Source: Corythucha ciliata
Lineage: Eukaryota; Arthropoda; Insecta; Hemiptera; Tingidae
Assembly: GCA_038030265.1 (NCBI GenBank)
Contig: CM075939.1
Span: 5,375,253 to 5,439,252, forward strand
Reading direction: 5' to 3'
DNA length: 64,000 bases
The notes beneath the pieces were generated by a model. That model did not search any database. It was not told where the DNA came from and saw nothing but the letters and a program-made list of their open reading frames with translations. How positions within the stretch are numbered: position 1 is the stretch's first letter; each line of letters opens with the position of its first letter. Below, one piece after another: positions 22,565 through 35,200 of the stretch. The translations under genes were made by a program, and so were the position numbers.

Positions 22565-23038
22565 TGAGGAAAATGTCACTTTACGCGCGAATTGTGTTTG
22601 GCGATCAAGGCGAAGCCGAGTTCGCTAATTACTAACAACGAGCGCGTAAAGATGCTCCTCACGAGTTGTGAACGCTATTTTTCGCTTGACCGACCAAGTG
22701 TGAGGCACTTCACCACGACTCATTCCAAACACGTCACTCCTAACAGTGACGGAAAGTACTTTACATCACTACTAGCAGTGACGGAAAGTACTTGACATCA
22801 CTCCTAGCAGTGACGGAAAGTACTTTACATCACTCCTAGCAGTGACGGAAAGTACTTTACATCACTCCTAGCAGTGACGGAAAGTACTTTACATCACTCC
22901 TAGCAGTGACGTAATAAAGTACTTTCGTTCACTCCGTGACGTAAAGTAAGCAAATAACACGCTGAGATTAAAGTGTTTCTTTCTTCGTAAGGTTGCCATG
23001 GTGAAAATAGCCACTTTCTCCGTTAGTCAAGCGAAAAA
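22565..23038 (-). mobile_element. MITE-like repeat, copy 1, with expanded 32-bp satellite
   Basis: The segment is the reverse complement of 53955-54325: ATGGTGAAAATAGCCACTTT, TCTCCGTTAGTCAAGCG and ACTCGTGAGGAGC-type blocks all occur inverted there. It contains six 32-bp units (22735-22926). Only one of the terminal arms seen at 54 kb is present. No protein is encoded. Confidence 0.8.
22735..22926. repeat. 32-bp tandem repeat, six copies
   Basis: Units start at 22735, 22767, 22799, 22831, 22863 and 22895 and contain CACTCCTAGCAGTGACGGAA then AGTACTTTACAT. Copies are nearly identical except the first and last. The last merges into TGACGTAA, a CRE-like octamer. Confidence 0.9.
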
Positions 23039-23640
23039 CAATTTTATGGGTTGGCCTCTTCCCGGCATAATCCACGAAATTAGCTTTTGGTGGAGAGGCA
23101 AACCCACGAAATTAATAGTTAAATCAAGTAAAATCCGCCAAATTGTTCATTTGGTGAGCCCGATCCGCGATATCAATGATTTTGTAGCGCGCAAAACCCG
23201 CGAAACTGCCGTTTTACAACTTTGCCAGAACCGCGAAAATATATTTTTAGGCAGTGAAAACCGCAAAATTGGGTTCCTGATGTGCCAGACATGCAACAAT
23301 GGAGCTGTAAGTAAGCCCGAATCGCCAAAATTTGTATTTTAGCGAGTAAAGACCAAGAAATAGGTTTATTAATGAGCCAGAATTTTTTTTTTTTCATTGA
23401 GCCTGACCAGCGAAAATGGTTTGTTGAAATGTTAAGTCCGAGATATTGGTTTCATAATAAACCAGACCCTCTAAAATGGTTTATTATGAAGTTCAACCGG
23501 AAAAATTGATTTTTTAGAGAGTGAAAATGGGTTTTAACGACCAAAAATGGCGTTTTGAAGAGCCACTCCCGTGAAAATCGTTTTTTAACCAACAAAATCG
23601 ACTATATGTAGGTTTTTTTATGAGTCAGACTGTGGCGCAC
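23000..23640 (+). repeat. Family B minisatellite, forward
   Basis: Units of about 30 bp such as TTTTAGCGAGTAAAGACC and GAGCCAGA followed by CGAAAATGG. Confidence 0.65.
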
Positions 23641-24200
23641 AAACAAATAATCAGTACCTATTTTGCTATTTTCAAGGGGCTGCATAGCCTGTTTAGCCAT
23701 TTTTAAAGTTAAAATGGTCAAGTCAAGCCACGAATTGTCGGTTTCGCTATTCTTGATGCGGGAAATGGTCGCATGGGGGGGGGGATGGGCCATTCTTGGT
23801 GCGGGAATCGTCGATTTTGCAATTCGCAGGACAGGAGTCATCTTTTTAGGCTTTTCCTAGGCATGAATAGTCAGTTTAGCTGTCTTTAGAGTGGAAATAG
23901 TCCGTCAAGCCAAGGCGCGTATTGTCAGTTCAGAGCTTTTTGAGGCACAAATTGTAAGTTTAGCCGTCGTTTGCCGAAATCGTCAGTTTTTACCATTTTT
24001 GGGTGCGAGTATAGTCATCCTAAACTATGTGGGTACAGCTAATTTAGCTATTTTAAGGCAGCGAATGGCTGTCAAGGCATTTTTAATAGAGAGAGCACAC
24101 AATTTCTCAAACCCTCCACGCTTGCCTTAGTGGTATGAATACCATTGATTTAGCGGCGCTTAATAGCGAACCTTTAGGGCCAAGCATATCAGTTTTTGGT
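23641..24200 (-). repeat. Family C minisatellite, reverse
   Basis: Units such as TTTTTAGGGCACGAATTGTC with CAGTTTAGCCATTTT, the reverse complement of the 50.8-53.7 kb array. A G10 run occurs near 23776. Confidence 0.65.
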
Positions 24201-24284
24201 ACTAGTTTCTTTTGTTTTACCGGGGTGAAGTGCTCTGGAAGGGGTTCTGACCCACAATACCCTCCCCGTGGGCACGCCACTGAT

Positions 24285-25850
24285 TTTAGCGGGGAGTCAG
24301 CGATTTTTTCTCAATTTCAACCACGAATTAGGGCCTTTTTCTCTAGTTCATCTTTATTTTAGGCGCGAATTAGCACTTTTTTCAGCCTCCCCCCCCCCTT
24401 TAATTACGGGTTTTTCTCCACTTCGTCCGCTAATTTACGTTTTGCCGTGAATTATCAATTTCTTTGAGGTTTAGCCAGGTATTCTCGATTTTTAGGCGCC
24501 CTTGCTTCCAGAAACCGCGAATTTGCTCAATTTCTCAGTTTTAACCGCCAACTAGCGCTTTTCTTCAGTTTTAACCGGCAAATTAACGCCTTTTCACTAT
24601 TTGTATCCAAGATAGAGAGCGTTTTCTCCTCTTCGGCTGCGAATTTACGTTTTTCTTAATTTCAACTGTGAGTTATCATCTTTTTTTTATAATTTTAGCC
24701 AGGAATTTTCGCTTTTTGATCGGATTTTAACCGCCTTCGCCATCGCAAACCGCTGATTGGCGCTTTTTCTCGTTTTTTTAACCTTTGCTGTTTTGTTTCA
24801 CTCATGAATTCGCGATTTTCCCAGAAACAAACAGCCGCGAAATTGGGTTTTCAGTGAGCCAGAACAACGAAAATGAGTTTTTAGCTAGACAAATCCTAGA
24901 AGTAGTTTTTGTGTAGGGTGAAATCAGTGAAAATGTTTTCTATTTTTTTTTTTGTAAGTCGGACCTGCAAAAATGGCTGCAAAAAATTTGCGAAATTGGT
25001 ATCTTTTAATCACGCCTCCCCGTGAAATTGGTTGATCCGGTACAAATATTGGCAAATTTGTTTGTACCACAGCAAAGCTCCAACCACAGCAAAGGTCCAG
25101 ACACTGGAATTGTCCAACCGCTGCCACCACCACCGCCCCCCCTCTCGACGGGCCTGTCCTTTCACGAGCCCAACCCCAAAAAAATCCTAGTTACCCTCCC
25201 CAGGCTCAATGACTGGCAACGCACTCTGTTAGCCGCCAATTTTAGTTTTTTTCTCCATTTTAGCAGCGAATAAGCGATTTTTCTAAACCTTGGCAATGAA
25301 TTCGATTTAGCCACGAATTGGATCTTTGTTTTTCATTTTAGCACTCGAATCAGCGACTATTTCTCAATTTTCGCAGTGATTTAGCGATGTCTTCTCATTT
25401 AACAACGAACTGGCGTTTTATTGCCTCAACTTCAGCAGTGAATTTAGCGTTGTCCTCGTAATTTAGAGCGGCGAATTTGCGATTTTTTTTTTTTTACATT
25501 CATCCATGATTTAGCGTTTTTCCTCCGTTTTAGCAGCGAGCTAGCGCTTTTTCTCCAAGCTCCAAATTGATTGCTTTCGTCAAATTTAGCCGCGGATTAG
25601 TAGCTTTTTTAAAATTTTAGCAACGAAGGTGCCCCAAACATCGAGAATTTGCATTTTCTCAATTTTAGCAGTTAATAAGCTATTTTGCTTCATTTTAGCA
25701 GCGAATTAGCGCTGTTTCTCAATCATACCAGTGAATTATTAGCGATGTATTCATATTTAGCTACGAATTAGCGGTTTCACTCAATTCTAGCAGCGAATTT
25801 GGGATATTTGTCAATTTTAGCAGCGATTGGCGATGTATGTTTCAAGGTCA
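24285..25850 (-). repeat. Family A reverse array, interrupted by family B and 17-bp units
   Basis: TTTTCTCAATTTTAGCAGCG and CGAATTAGCG-type units at 24.3-24.8 and 25.2-25.85 kb. Between them lie family B units (24.83-25.03 kb) and two or three CAAAGCTCCAACCACAG units (25.07-25.11 kb) of the 17-bp family seen at 36 kb. Confidence 0.7.
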
Positions 25851-26050
25851 AATTGAAAAAAAAAATGTCTCGCCCAAGAATCATAACGATATATCGATGC
25901 AGTTAAAACAGAAAATGGTCACACTAGCCTCTTTGGAGTCGGAAACTCGTAATTTCGTCACGTAAACTGACTATTTAGTTTTTGGGATCATTCAAGGAGT
26001 CTGGACTATATTTTATTGAGAAAAGAGTGCGAATAATAAAACGAAAATTG

Positions 26051-26056
26051 TTTATT
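26051..26056 (-). promoter_or_regulatory. Candidate polyadenylation signal of the MTCL-like gene
   Basis: AATAAA on the minus strand 263 nt after the stop codon; a second lies at 26012-26017. These are the first canonical hexamers downstream of the stop that I found. Confidence 0.35.
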
Positions 26057-26318
26057 TCTCTTTAACTATTCAATTTTTATTTGACGGGAAATATTTGAAA
26101 ATTTGGCTTTCATTCATTTTGGAAGAATTCCGTTGTATTTTAGTAGAATCAGCACTCCCTCCCCCCCTCAAACTCGCGCTTTTACTCGTTACAATTTTTA
26201 ATTACATATAAAATTACAGTAACTATAGTACAAAATAAGTGTTAGTTTGATTTCCAAGTTTATCGTCTTCCCCCCCCCCTCCACCAACCACGTAATTTAA
26301 TCAGACGCTCCCGTTGGG

Positions 26319-29289
26319 TTACTTTTTCGCTTTTCTTTGCATTGGAGCCGTGCTCGGTGGCTTCTTTGTTAGTGGTCGCGAGGACGATTCTCCCTTAAAA
26401 AAAAAAAGAAAAAAGTGTAACAATTAATTCGATTAAGGCGAGAATTTTTTTTTTAGGACTTACGGCAGTTGTGAGAGGTCTTTCGGCCGATAATTTCGGT
26501 GTAGGAGGCTTCGTGTTACGCTCCAGACTGTGAAAAGGTACCAAAGTCTCATTAACAACGAATATATAGTTAGCGCTTGTTGAGCAACGACCCCCCCCCC
26601 CTCCTTTTTTTGTACAAAAACGAAGCACTTACTGTAGTGTAAGGCCTCAAGCAGCATTTCAAGCAAAATCGTATTACTTTAAATCTTTAAAATCGTCGCA
26701 ATTTACCGGTATTTTACGAAATAAAGTGAAATAGAAGGTACAATCTTACCTGTTTCCTCTAGAAGTTGAACCGGATTTTTTGAAAATGCTAAATTTGTCT
26801 TTTGTTTTACCCCTGTCCTCGGCCAGACTCAAATCAGACCCTTCGTCAAGCTATAATTGGGCGGGAAGAGCCATTACAATAAGAATTGTCACTTCGAGAA
26901 TGGAAAAAAGTTGGCGCTCACCTGACCCGACGAGCCTAAATCGCTTGTCTCTTGTTCTATACTCCTGGATTTTGTCAACTTTTTCAATTTACCGAAAATG
27001 CCGAGTTTTTTCTTTTTGTCACCGCTGCTCGGTATTTGTTCACTCTTGGTCGAACCACCCGAGAGACGACTGTCAAAAATGAGGGAAGATTTCCTGTTAT
27101 TTTATTGTTTTTTAATTGTTTGGGTGCAGCACTAAACCTGTCTAAACTTGGATCCCTTCTAAGCATGCTGTACTTGTCTGTGTCCTCTATACTGGTCATG
27201 CTTCCTTCGGTGTCATCCATGTAAATGGCCTGAAATGTGATGACGCGTTGTTTACCTGTGCTGTTATACGTACAAGTATTTAAAATTGGGTACCTGTTCC
27301 TGTCCCATCGTGTGTTCCAACGACAGACTTTTCCTGAGTGTGCTACCGCGTCTTTGAAGGCCCGTCCGACGCTTCACACCCGTGTTGTTGGACTCTCCAA
27401 GGTCGGACTCGATTGAAGATGCCCTATGTGTGCGGGTTTTCAGTAATGTCTTCTAGGTGTCTCTTCAATAATCTCACCTGAAGGAACTGTAGGAGCGAGA
27501 TGTACTAGGCTCTCTCTGACTCTTCCGCAGCTCAGTGGCGGCTTCGGTGAGTCGCCGGAGAATTTCATTCACTTCTTGAGTTTTGGCGTCCTCTCGCCCA
27601 ATCGACGATTCTATAAAAATTAAGGCGTTCAGACGCATTTTGTCCTCCTATATACCGCCGTCGCCATGTCTGTACCTCTGCTGTAGTCTTTTCTTTCCAA
27701 CAATGGAGAAGCTTCTCTTGATTTGGAACCTTTTCGCCTGGCCGGAGGAGTCGGCATTGTTGGCGGAGGCTTCGGTTTCGATGGGAATAAATCTGGAGCC
27801 AAAACCGTCAGCTCGTCAACCTGTTGACATTTGAATCTTTCACGTCTGCTGAACTTTTCTCAACCACAAACGGATAATTATTACAAGTTGGGCCACGCTG
27901 ATTATTTGTCGCTCTTCCTCTTGGTCCAAACGTTTTTTCATGGCCAAGGAATGGCGAAGAAGCTCTCTGTCCCGATCCAATTTGTCCTTTTCTCTACGTA
28001 ACTTTTCATTGGTCGTCCTCAACTTGGCGTGAGCGTCCCTCAATTCAAGCAAGTCGCACTGCATCTGTAAGGCTGAAAGCGTGAAGCAACACGTTCACTT
28101 TCATGACCAGGAGTCTTCCTTACTTCGCTCAGTTTCTTTCGTAGTTCTTCCTGTTCTTCCTCTTGGGCTTTCTTCAACTGTTCTAATCTTCGTTTTCCTT
28201 CCAACCTTTCTCTGTCTCTCTCCCTTTCAACCTTCGAAAAATGTTATGCGTTAGACGAATCAAAAAATAGAAACTCCGTCGGACTGCAAAGTACCTCGAA
28301 CAAAGTTTGACGTAGGTCACGGGCTAGCGTTGAAGTTTCATGCAAGAGCCTGTGCTGCTCTTCGCGCTCCTTGTGCCAAGCCAGCTCCATTTTAGTTTTT
28401 AGACCAGTGATTTTTGTTCGTCCGCTGATCATGATTTTTTCCTCCTCGAGCTGGGTAACAAAATAAAAAATCGATTAATTTCGTGATGCACGTTGTGGAG
28501 GGGTGGGGAGGGGCAAGTAGTCCCAGAGGTTACCTCATTGAGTTTAGAGTTGAGTTCGGATAGCTTAACCTCCCAAGACGACCTCTCCGACACCAATTCC
28601 GTTCTTAAACGGGACGCTTCAACCCTTGATTCGGACAACTCATCCTCCAGGCTACTAATTTGTTGCTCAAGGGACGCTAAATGAGTCCTTAGATTGTCCC
28701 CCTTTCCAATTCATCGCTTTGATTATATTATAAAAATTTAAAATTATTATAAAAAAAAAACATACTTCAGGAAGCCCCGCCGTCCTAACATCGGCAATAT
28801 TCTTATGAGCGTCCTCGACCATTTTACGATACGTGTCACGCTCCCGTTTAAATCGAGCCATCTGGCCTTGAACGCTCATCATTTCCTCCGACAGGGCACC
28901 GATCCTGTGCTCGTAGCGATTTCTCAATTTGGTCAACTCAGTTTTCCTCGTCTTCTCCTCCATGACGAGCTTCGTTTTATACTCTTTCAACTCTTTTTCA
29001 AGCGACGCCACGTCCGCTGTCATATTTCTGTGAATTTTAGAGAATTTGTCGAAATCTTCAATTTGTTTCCTTAATTCCTCGTTCTGAAAAAAAAAAAAAA
29101 TTGTCAACCTATCGATTTGTCCGCCTGTTAAAATTACACAAAACTTACGTCTTTCCTGATATAGCTTAGCTGCTCCGTCAGGACTTGATTTTCTTTCTTG
29201 CACTGCTCAATTTGCGACTGTTTTTCATCGCAAATGGCTTGAAGTCGATTTTTTTCCATTGCCAATGTTTCCAGTTCGTTCATTTTATC
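26319..29289 (-). CDS. MTCL-like gene, exons 30-43 (C-terminal coiled coil and basic tail)
   Basis: Exons: 29289-29149, 29083-28766, 28701-28534, 28450-28295, 28231-28124, 28064-27885, 27820-27676, 27610-27478, 27423-27294, 27229-27138, 27069-26922, 26850-26750, 26527-26464, 26393-26319 (stop TAA at 26319-26321). Exons 30-35 are coiled coil, including the family block from WEVKLSELNSKLNE to RDLRQTLFE and a basic ERDRERLEGKRRLEQL helix. Exons 36-43 are Ser/Pro-rich and basic, with PKPPPTMPTPPARRKGS, RRGSTLRKSLSLEH and KKKKLGIFGKLKKLTKSRS, likely a microtubule- or membrane-contacting tail by charge. All phases agree. Confidence 0.87.
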
Positions 29290-32200
29290 CTAGTAAATTG
29301 TCAAAATAGCTCATAATGTTGAGGTTTTGACGGTTGTGACACTCGGGACTGCCGTGACGTTAAATCCGACAAAATGCCAGTGAATGGTAGGTTGGTGTCT
29401 CAATTAATTTGACCCATTCAACTGGTTTCGTATTGATTTTGGCTTAAAAACTGGTAATTATGCCCCCCAAAAAAAACCACTAAATACGAAACCAGCCCGA
29501 AATTGTGGTTTACACTCAGAATATTCAGTTTTTAAACTCAAATTTTGTGATTTTGGCACACATAGAACCCAATTTCACGGTTTTTGCTCTCTCAAAGCCA
29601 AACCCAGCAGGAAGGCTAAGTGCTGAACTTCGAGGGCTAACGAATTTGGCCCTCGAAGAAATCAAATTTGCTAATTTGACCATGTAAAAGACTAAATGTG
29701 TAGTTCGCTCATTAATAAAACCCAATTTCGTGGGGAGGGGGGGGTTACTCTCTCAGAAAGCTATTTTCGCAGGTTTCGCTCCATAAACCCCGATTTTCAG
29801 ACAAAAAAAATAATTCCGCGGGATTCGTCTCCCCCCCCCCTCCATAAAAACATTCAAATTTACGAATTTCACTCCCTTAAAAGTCCAAATTTTGGGGGCG
29901 ATTTTAACATCGCTCCATAGATGTAACATTCACGTAGCATTAGATTATAAATGTTTCCTTATTTTAGCCACAGCAATTAGCGAAATTTCTACACCGAATG
30001 GGCGCTTTTTGTCAATTTTAACCGCGAATTAGCGCTTTTGCTCGATTTGAGGCACAAAGTTGCCTTCGGGAGCCGTGAATTGGCGTATTTTTTTTATTTT
30101 AGCCGCAAATTGCAATTTTTCTCAATTTTACCAGCAAATTGGAGTTTTAATCAATTTTATCCGCGAGTTTAAAGCTATTACTATACTTTATCCGCGAATT
30201 AGTGATTTTCCTCTATTTTAGCCCCGAATTTGCACATTTTCTCAATTTTAACAGCAAATTAGCGTTTTTACCCCGTGAGTTAGCAATTTGTCTCAAGTTT
30301 AGCTGCGAATTGGCGTTTTCTCAATTTTTTTCCCCCCATTTTTAGCAGAAAATTAGAACTTTTTGTCAATTTGAGCTGAACATTAGCGTTTCTACCAGTG
30401 GTTACAGTAATTTTCTCAATATTAACCCTCAAATGTTTTTTTTGTGTTTTTTTTTAATTAAATTTTGTTCTACACTTTATCTACAAATTAGCAATTTTTC
30501 TACATTCTAGCGGCAAATTAATTAGCCGCGAATTAGCTTTTGTCCTAATTTTAGCCGCTAATTTGCGCTTTTACTCAATTTTTTCGTGAATTAGTGTTTT
30601 TTTTCAATTTTAGCAGCCATTTTGGATTTTTTTTTCCAATTTCTGACGAAAATAAGCGTTTTTCTCCTATTTAGCAGCAAATTAGCACCTTTTCCCTTTT
30701 TTATCCGCCGATAGGCGATTTTCCGCAATTTCAGTAGCGAACTCGCCATTTTTCTTAACTTTATCCCGTTGTTGTTGTTTTTTCGATTTTACCCGTTTTA
30801 ATGTCTTTATAGCTATCAATTAGCGATTTTTATTTATTTCAGCCGCAAGCCTGGCCCCGAAACAGCACATTTGCGTTTTTCCCCCTACATTTCTGCCATA
30901 AAATGGCCTTCATATACGTTGCGAATTTGCCCAACCAAGCGAATCAGCCCGAAAACAGCTCACTAACGTTTTTTCTTTCAACATTTTAGTCGTAAAATGG
31001 CCTCCATACACCGCATATTAGCACTTTTGTTCAATTTTAGCAGCCGCACATTAGCATATTTTTTTTTCATTTTTACGCCATGGATTTAGCGCTTTTTCTC
31101 AGTTTTTTTCCTCGAAGAAGCCACGGGTTTGTGTTTTCTCAATTTTTTTTTAGCCATGAATTAGCGCTTTTTATCAATTTCATCCACGAACTAGTCATTT
31201 TTCTCAATCCTAACAGCGAATTAATTAGCGATTCTTTTCTATTTTAGCCGCAAATAGCCGATTTAATGAGCAGTTTGTTTTGATTTTAGCGTGAACGACC
31301 GTTTTTTGTCAATTTAGCCGCAAATTACCGCTTTCAGTGCTTAAGCGAACGTAAAATTTTCCTCAACTTCATCCCGGAATTAGCGTTTTTGTTGATTTTT
31401 CTTCATTTTTGGCCATAATTTAGCGCTTTTTTAAAAATTTTAGTTGCGGGCTTAGCTCGTAAACAGCACATTAGCGTTTTCTTTTTACGTTTCAGCCATA
31501 ATACGACCCTCTAAACACCGTGAATTAACCCGAGAACAGTACATAGCTGGCTTTCCCCCCAAAATGCGTAAAATGGCTTCTATAAACCGGGAATTAGCGC
31601 GTTTGCACAATTTTTACCGAGAATTAGCGTTTTCATCCCGTGAATTAGAAATTTGTCTCCCAATTTTATCCATACACGGGCGTTTTCCTCAATTTTAGCC
31701 GCAAATTTGCGATTTTCTCCACTTTATCAGTGAAGTAGCACACAATTTGGGGTAATTATTAGCGTTTTTATCCATTATAAGAGTAGGCGTGCTAATTAGT
31801 AATTAATTTCTCAATATTAGTCTCAAATTAGCTTTTGTCCTACATTTTAGGCACGAATTAGCATTTTTTAGCTATGAATTAGCGCTCTTTCTCAATTTTA
31901 GCCGCAAATCAGCGTTCTTCTTAATATTCGCCATTAATTAGTTTTTAATTAATTTTTTTTATTGTCATCCACGAATTAAAATTTGTTGCTCACTTTATCC
32001 GCGTATTAGCGCTTTTTCCTCAATTTAATTAGCGTTTTTTAATTTTAGCCGCAATTTTTTTCACATTTATTGCCTTGAACTAGCTCTTTTCCTCAATTTT
32101 AGCCGTAAACTTCACCCTAGAATAGTACATTAGGGTTTTTTCTACATTTTAGACGTAAAATTGTATAGAAACCCGGCGAATTAGAAATTTGTTTAAATTT

Positions 32201-35200
32201 TAGCAGCAAATTAGCCCTTTTTTGTCCCGTGAATGAGCGTTTGTTTTTCGTTTTAGCCAAGAATTAGCGCTTTTCCTTAATTTTAGCCGAAAACTTGACC
32301 CTAGAATAGCACATTAGAGTTTTTTCTACATTTTAGCCGTACAATGGTGTAGAAACCCCGCGAAATAGAAATTTTTCTCAATTTTAGCAGTTAAGTAGCC
32401 TTTTCTTGTCCCGTGAATGAGCGTTTTTTTGTTTTGACCACGAATTTGCTTGTTTGAACTGAAAATTACAATTTTCTGTATTTAGAACAACAAATTAGAA
32501 TTTGCTATATTTTTGCCGTGCTAATTAGTTATTTTTTCAATATTAGCCGGAAAATAGCGTTTTTTTTGGTTTTTTTTAATGAATTTCAGCCCCTAGTGAA
32601 AAACCAATTTCGTGGATTTCATCTCCTTAAAAATTGAAATTTGGGAGGGTGTCCTCCCTGGAGATTCATAGAGAGAGCCCAGGGTGGCTCTCCTATGGCA
32701 ATCCCCCCCTCCTCACTCATTTTTTGGGGTTGGCGCCACGGTTGTGCCCTGTTTGTGTGGTCGGTGGGGGGGGGGTCGTGCTTCGGTTAACCTCAACTCA
32801 GCGGAAGCTTACCTCAAATTTAAGTTTTTCCTTAATCCAACAATCTTGTTTTGCGTTGAATTTGTCCCTCATCTCCTTCATTTCTTCCTCCAGCTCTTCC
32901 AGTTCTATTTCATTTTTAGTTAACTTGCTACAGTCAGATAGGACAGAAAAAAAAAGTCACAAAGTTATATTTCAGCTCAGAGATTCCTTCCTTCTTACTT
33001 TTGCATTTTTTCCTTATCTTTGACGAGCGTAGCTTTCATAACGACGTGCTCCTCTTCCAACTGTTCGTATTTACTCGTCAGCTCGTCGTATTCACGTTTC
33101 TCACTGTCCAGGGCCATTTCGAGTCCTTCATAACACAAGAAAAACGTGAAAGAGTCTAAATAGATGTTGGAAGAACAGAATCAGATAGGCCTTACGGTCA
33201 ATCGTCGTTTGCATTTCGACAACTTTAGAACTGCTGGAAGCCAGGGCGTCGGCTTTCAGCTGAGCGATTTCCAAGTCTTTGTTTTCCGACTCTTTCTCCT
33301 GGGCCGCTCTGGTTCGTTCCATTAATTTTCGATCGGCCTAGTAAAAATAAAATAAAAAATGTCTTTCAAAAGAAAGAAAAACATAATTTTCAATTTGTTA
33401 AAGTAGCGAGTAATGTGAAATAAGTGTAGACGGTGGTTGGTTCTTCCACGAAGCTGCATGGTACAGGTTATGGCACATAGAAAGGTGAAAGCTTTTTTTT
33501 ACGACACATAGAATTGTATTATTATGTGAATTAAACCATTAATGACTTGATTAGAAACAATTTTGTTTGTACAACCTACCGATTCATCCACTGAGGCATC
33601 CTTTAAAAACAAAATATTTAAAGATTAGTCAAGTACTACCACTACTATCACTTAAACATAATGTCCAGCCGTCATCAACATCTATTTTCCACAAATGCCA
33701 ACCATTATAATGATTTAAAAGTTTTACAGTAGTCTACTGGGACAAATCTTGATAACTTGGGCAAGAAAACAAACAAATAAATTCAAAATAATGCGAGAAT
33801 TCAGTTTTTAGACATTACCTGCAAGTCCATTTCAAGCTCAGACGCTTTCTTTTCCCAGTCGTTGATTTCTTTCTGTAGAAGTTTTTCTTTTTTCTCAAAT
33901 TCAGCCTGTGACTTTTTGAGCTCTTCCTCAGCCTGGGAATTAGTGAAACCTTCAGATGGAAAACCAGTGACTTGCCACGACCGCGCTTACTTTGTTTATT
34001 TTGTTGTTGAGATCCGTAATTTTATCTTTTGCAGCTTTCAATTCGTCCTTCAATTCGTTCATTTCTTTTGTTGATTTTATAGAGGAAGTTGTCTTTTTTT
34101 CTTCTTTGGTGTCCAAAACCTTGGAAAATAGACAATAGGGACAATGATGTACATTTTTGACATTGTTGTAATCGTAATGGTTTCAGCTCTCCCCCCCCGC
34201 CACCGCTGCTTCATGTTGTGTGGCATGCAAAATCAATTCGTGCGTTTGACCCATTAAAAGCCAAAATTTTACAGATTGGGGCCCTGTTCACTCGAAAAGC
34301 CGAGTCCGACCGGGTGGAGTGATTCAAAGCGGTTTTGGTTGACAGTTGAGTTGCTGTCTTGGTGGGACCACCGGGCAAATGGGGCGATCGCCCCTCCCAT
34401 TCTCTACAATGTACTGATACCCTTTAAAAAATGGTTTTTGGGGTGAACTAGTCAGTTCGAAGGGGGTGAATTGACGGTTTTCGAGACTCGCGAGTTTCAA
34501 GGGTTGTCAATAATGAGTTCGGAGGTCGTGTGTGTGTCTCTGCAAAATCCGCCGCAGAGTAGTCAGTCTCTAAAGGTCATAGAATGGGGGGGGGAGGTCT
34601 AGAAGCAATATTTACAGATGGCCACCCAAGGGCCAACTGCCTTGAAGTGCGTGAAAAAGAGCCACGACCCGAGTGGACCTCGATGTGTGCCGCCGCTCTG
34701 GGGCCGAAAAAAATCGACCATGTCTTGACGATGTGATACAAAAACACTCATTCATGGAAAATTGGCCAAAACCAAAAAATTGGCAACAAAAGACGGGGAA
34801 AAAGTGCACTGAAAAAGCGCTAAAGGTCAAAAACTGAAGAAGTGGACACCCGGCCCCCCCTGGTAAGCTTATGATGAAGGGTTGACCTAACTGTGGTCGA
34901 GAGGGAAGGAACCTCCCAAACATCCTTCTCTTTGAGGATAAAAAACGTTGTCTGATAGCTGGTCTAAAATATGAGCCAAAAGCCCTCCCCCCTCCGGCCA
35001 AACAACCTTTTAAAGGAGTCAAAACCACGAAATTGGTTTCAATAAAGGCCAGATCCGCGAAATTTGTGGTTTGATAGAATTAAATAAACAAAATTGATTT
35101 TTATAATGAGTCAAATCAGCAATTTGATTCTTTTAACTAATGCAACCCCCTCAGAATTAGTTATTTGACTGAGCCAACCCTGCGATATTGCTTTATGAAT

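Noticed and set aside
34612..35028. 138-codon minus-strand ORF
   Set aside because: No family resemblance, low-complexity composition and a position inside intron 23 between repeats; treated as chance.
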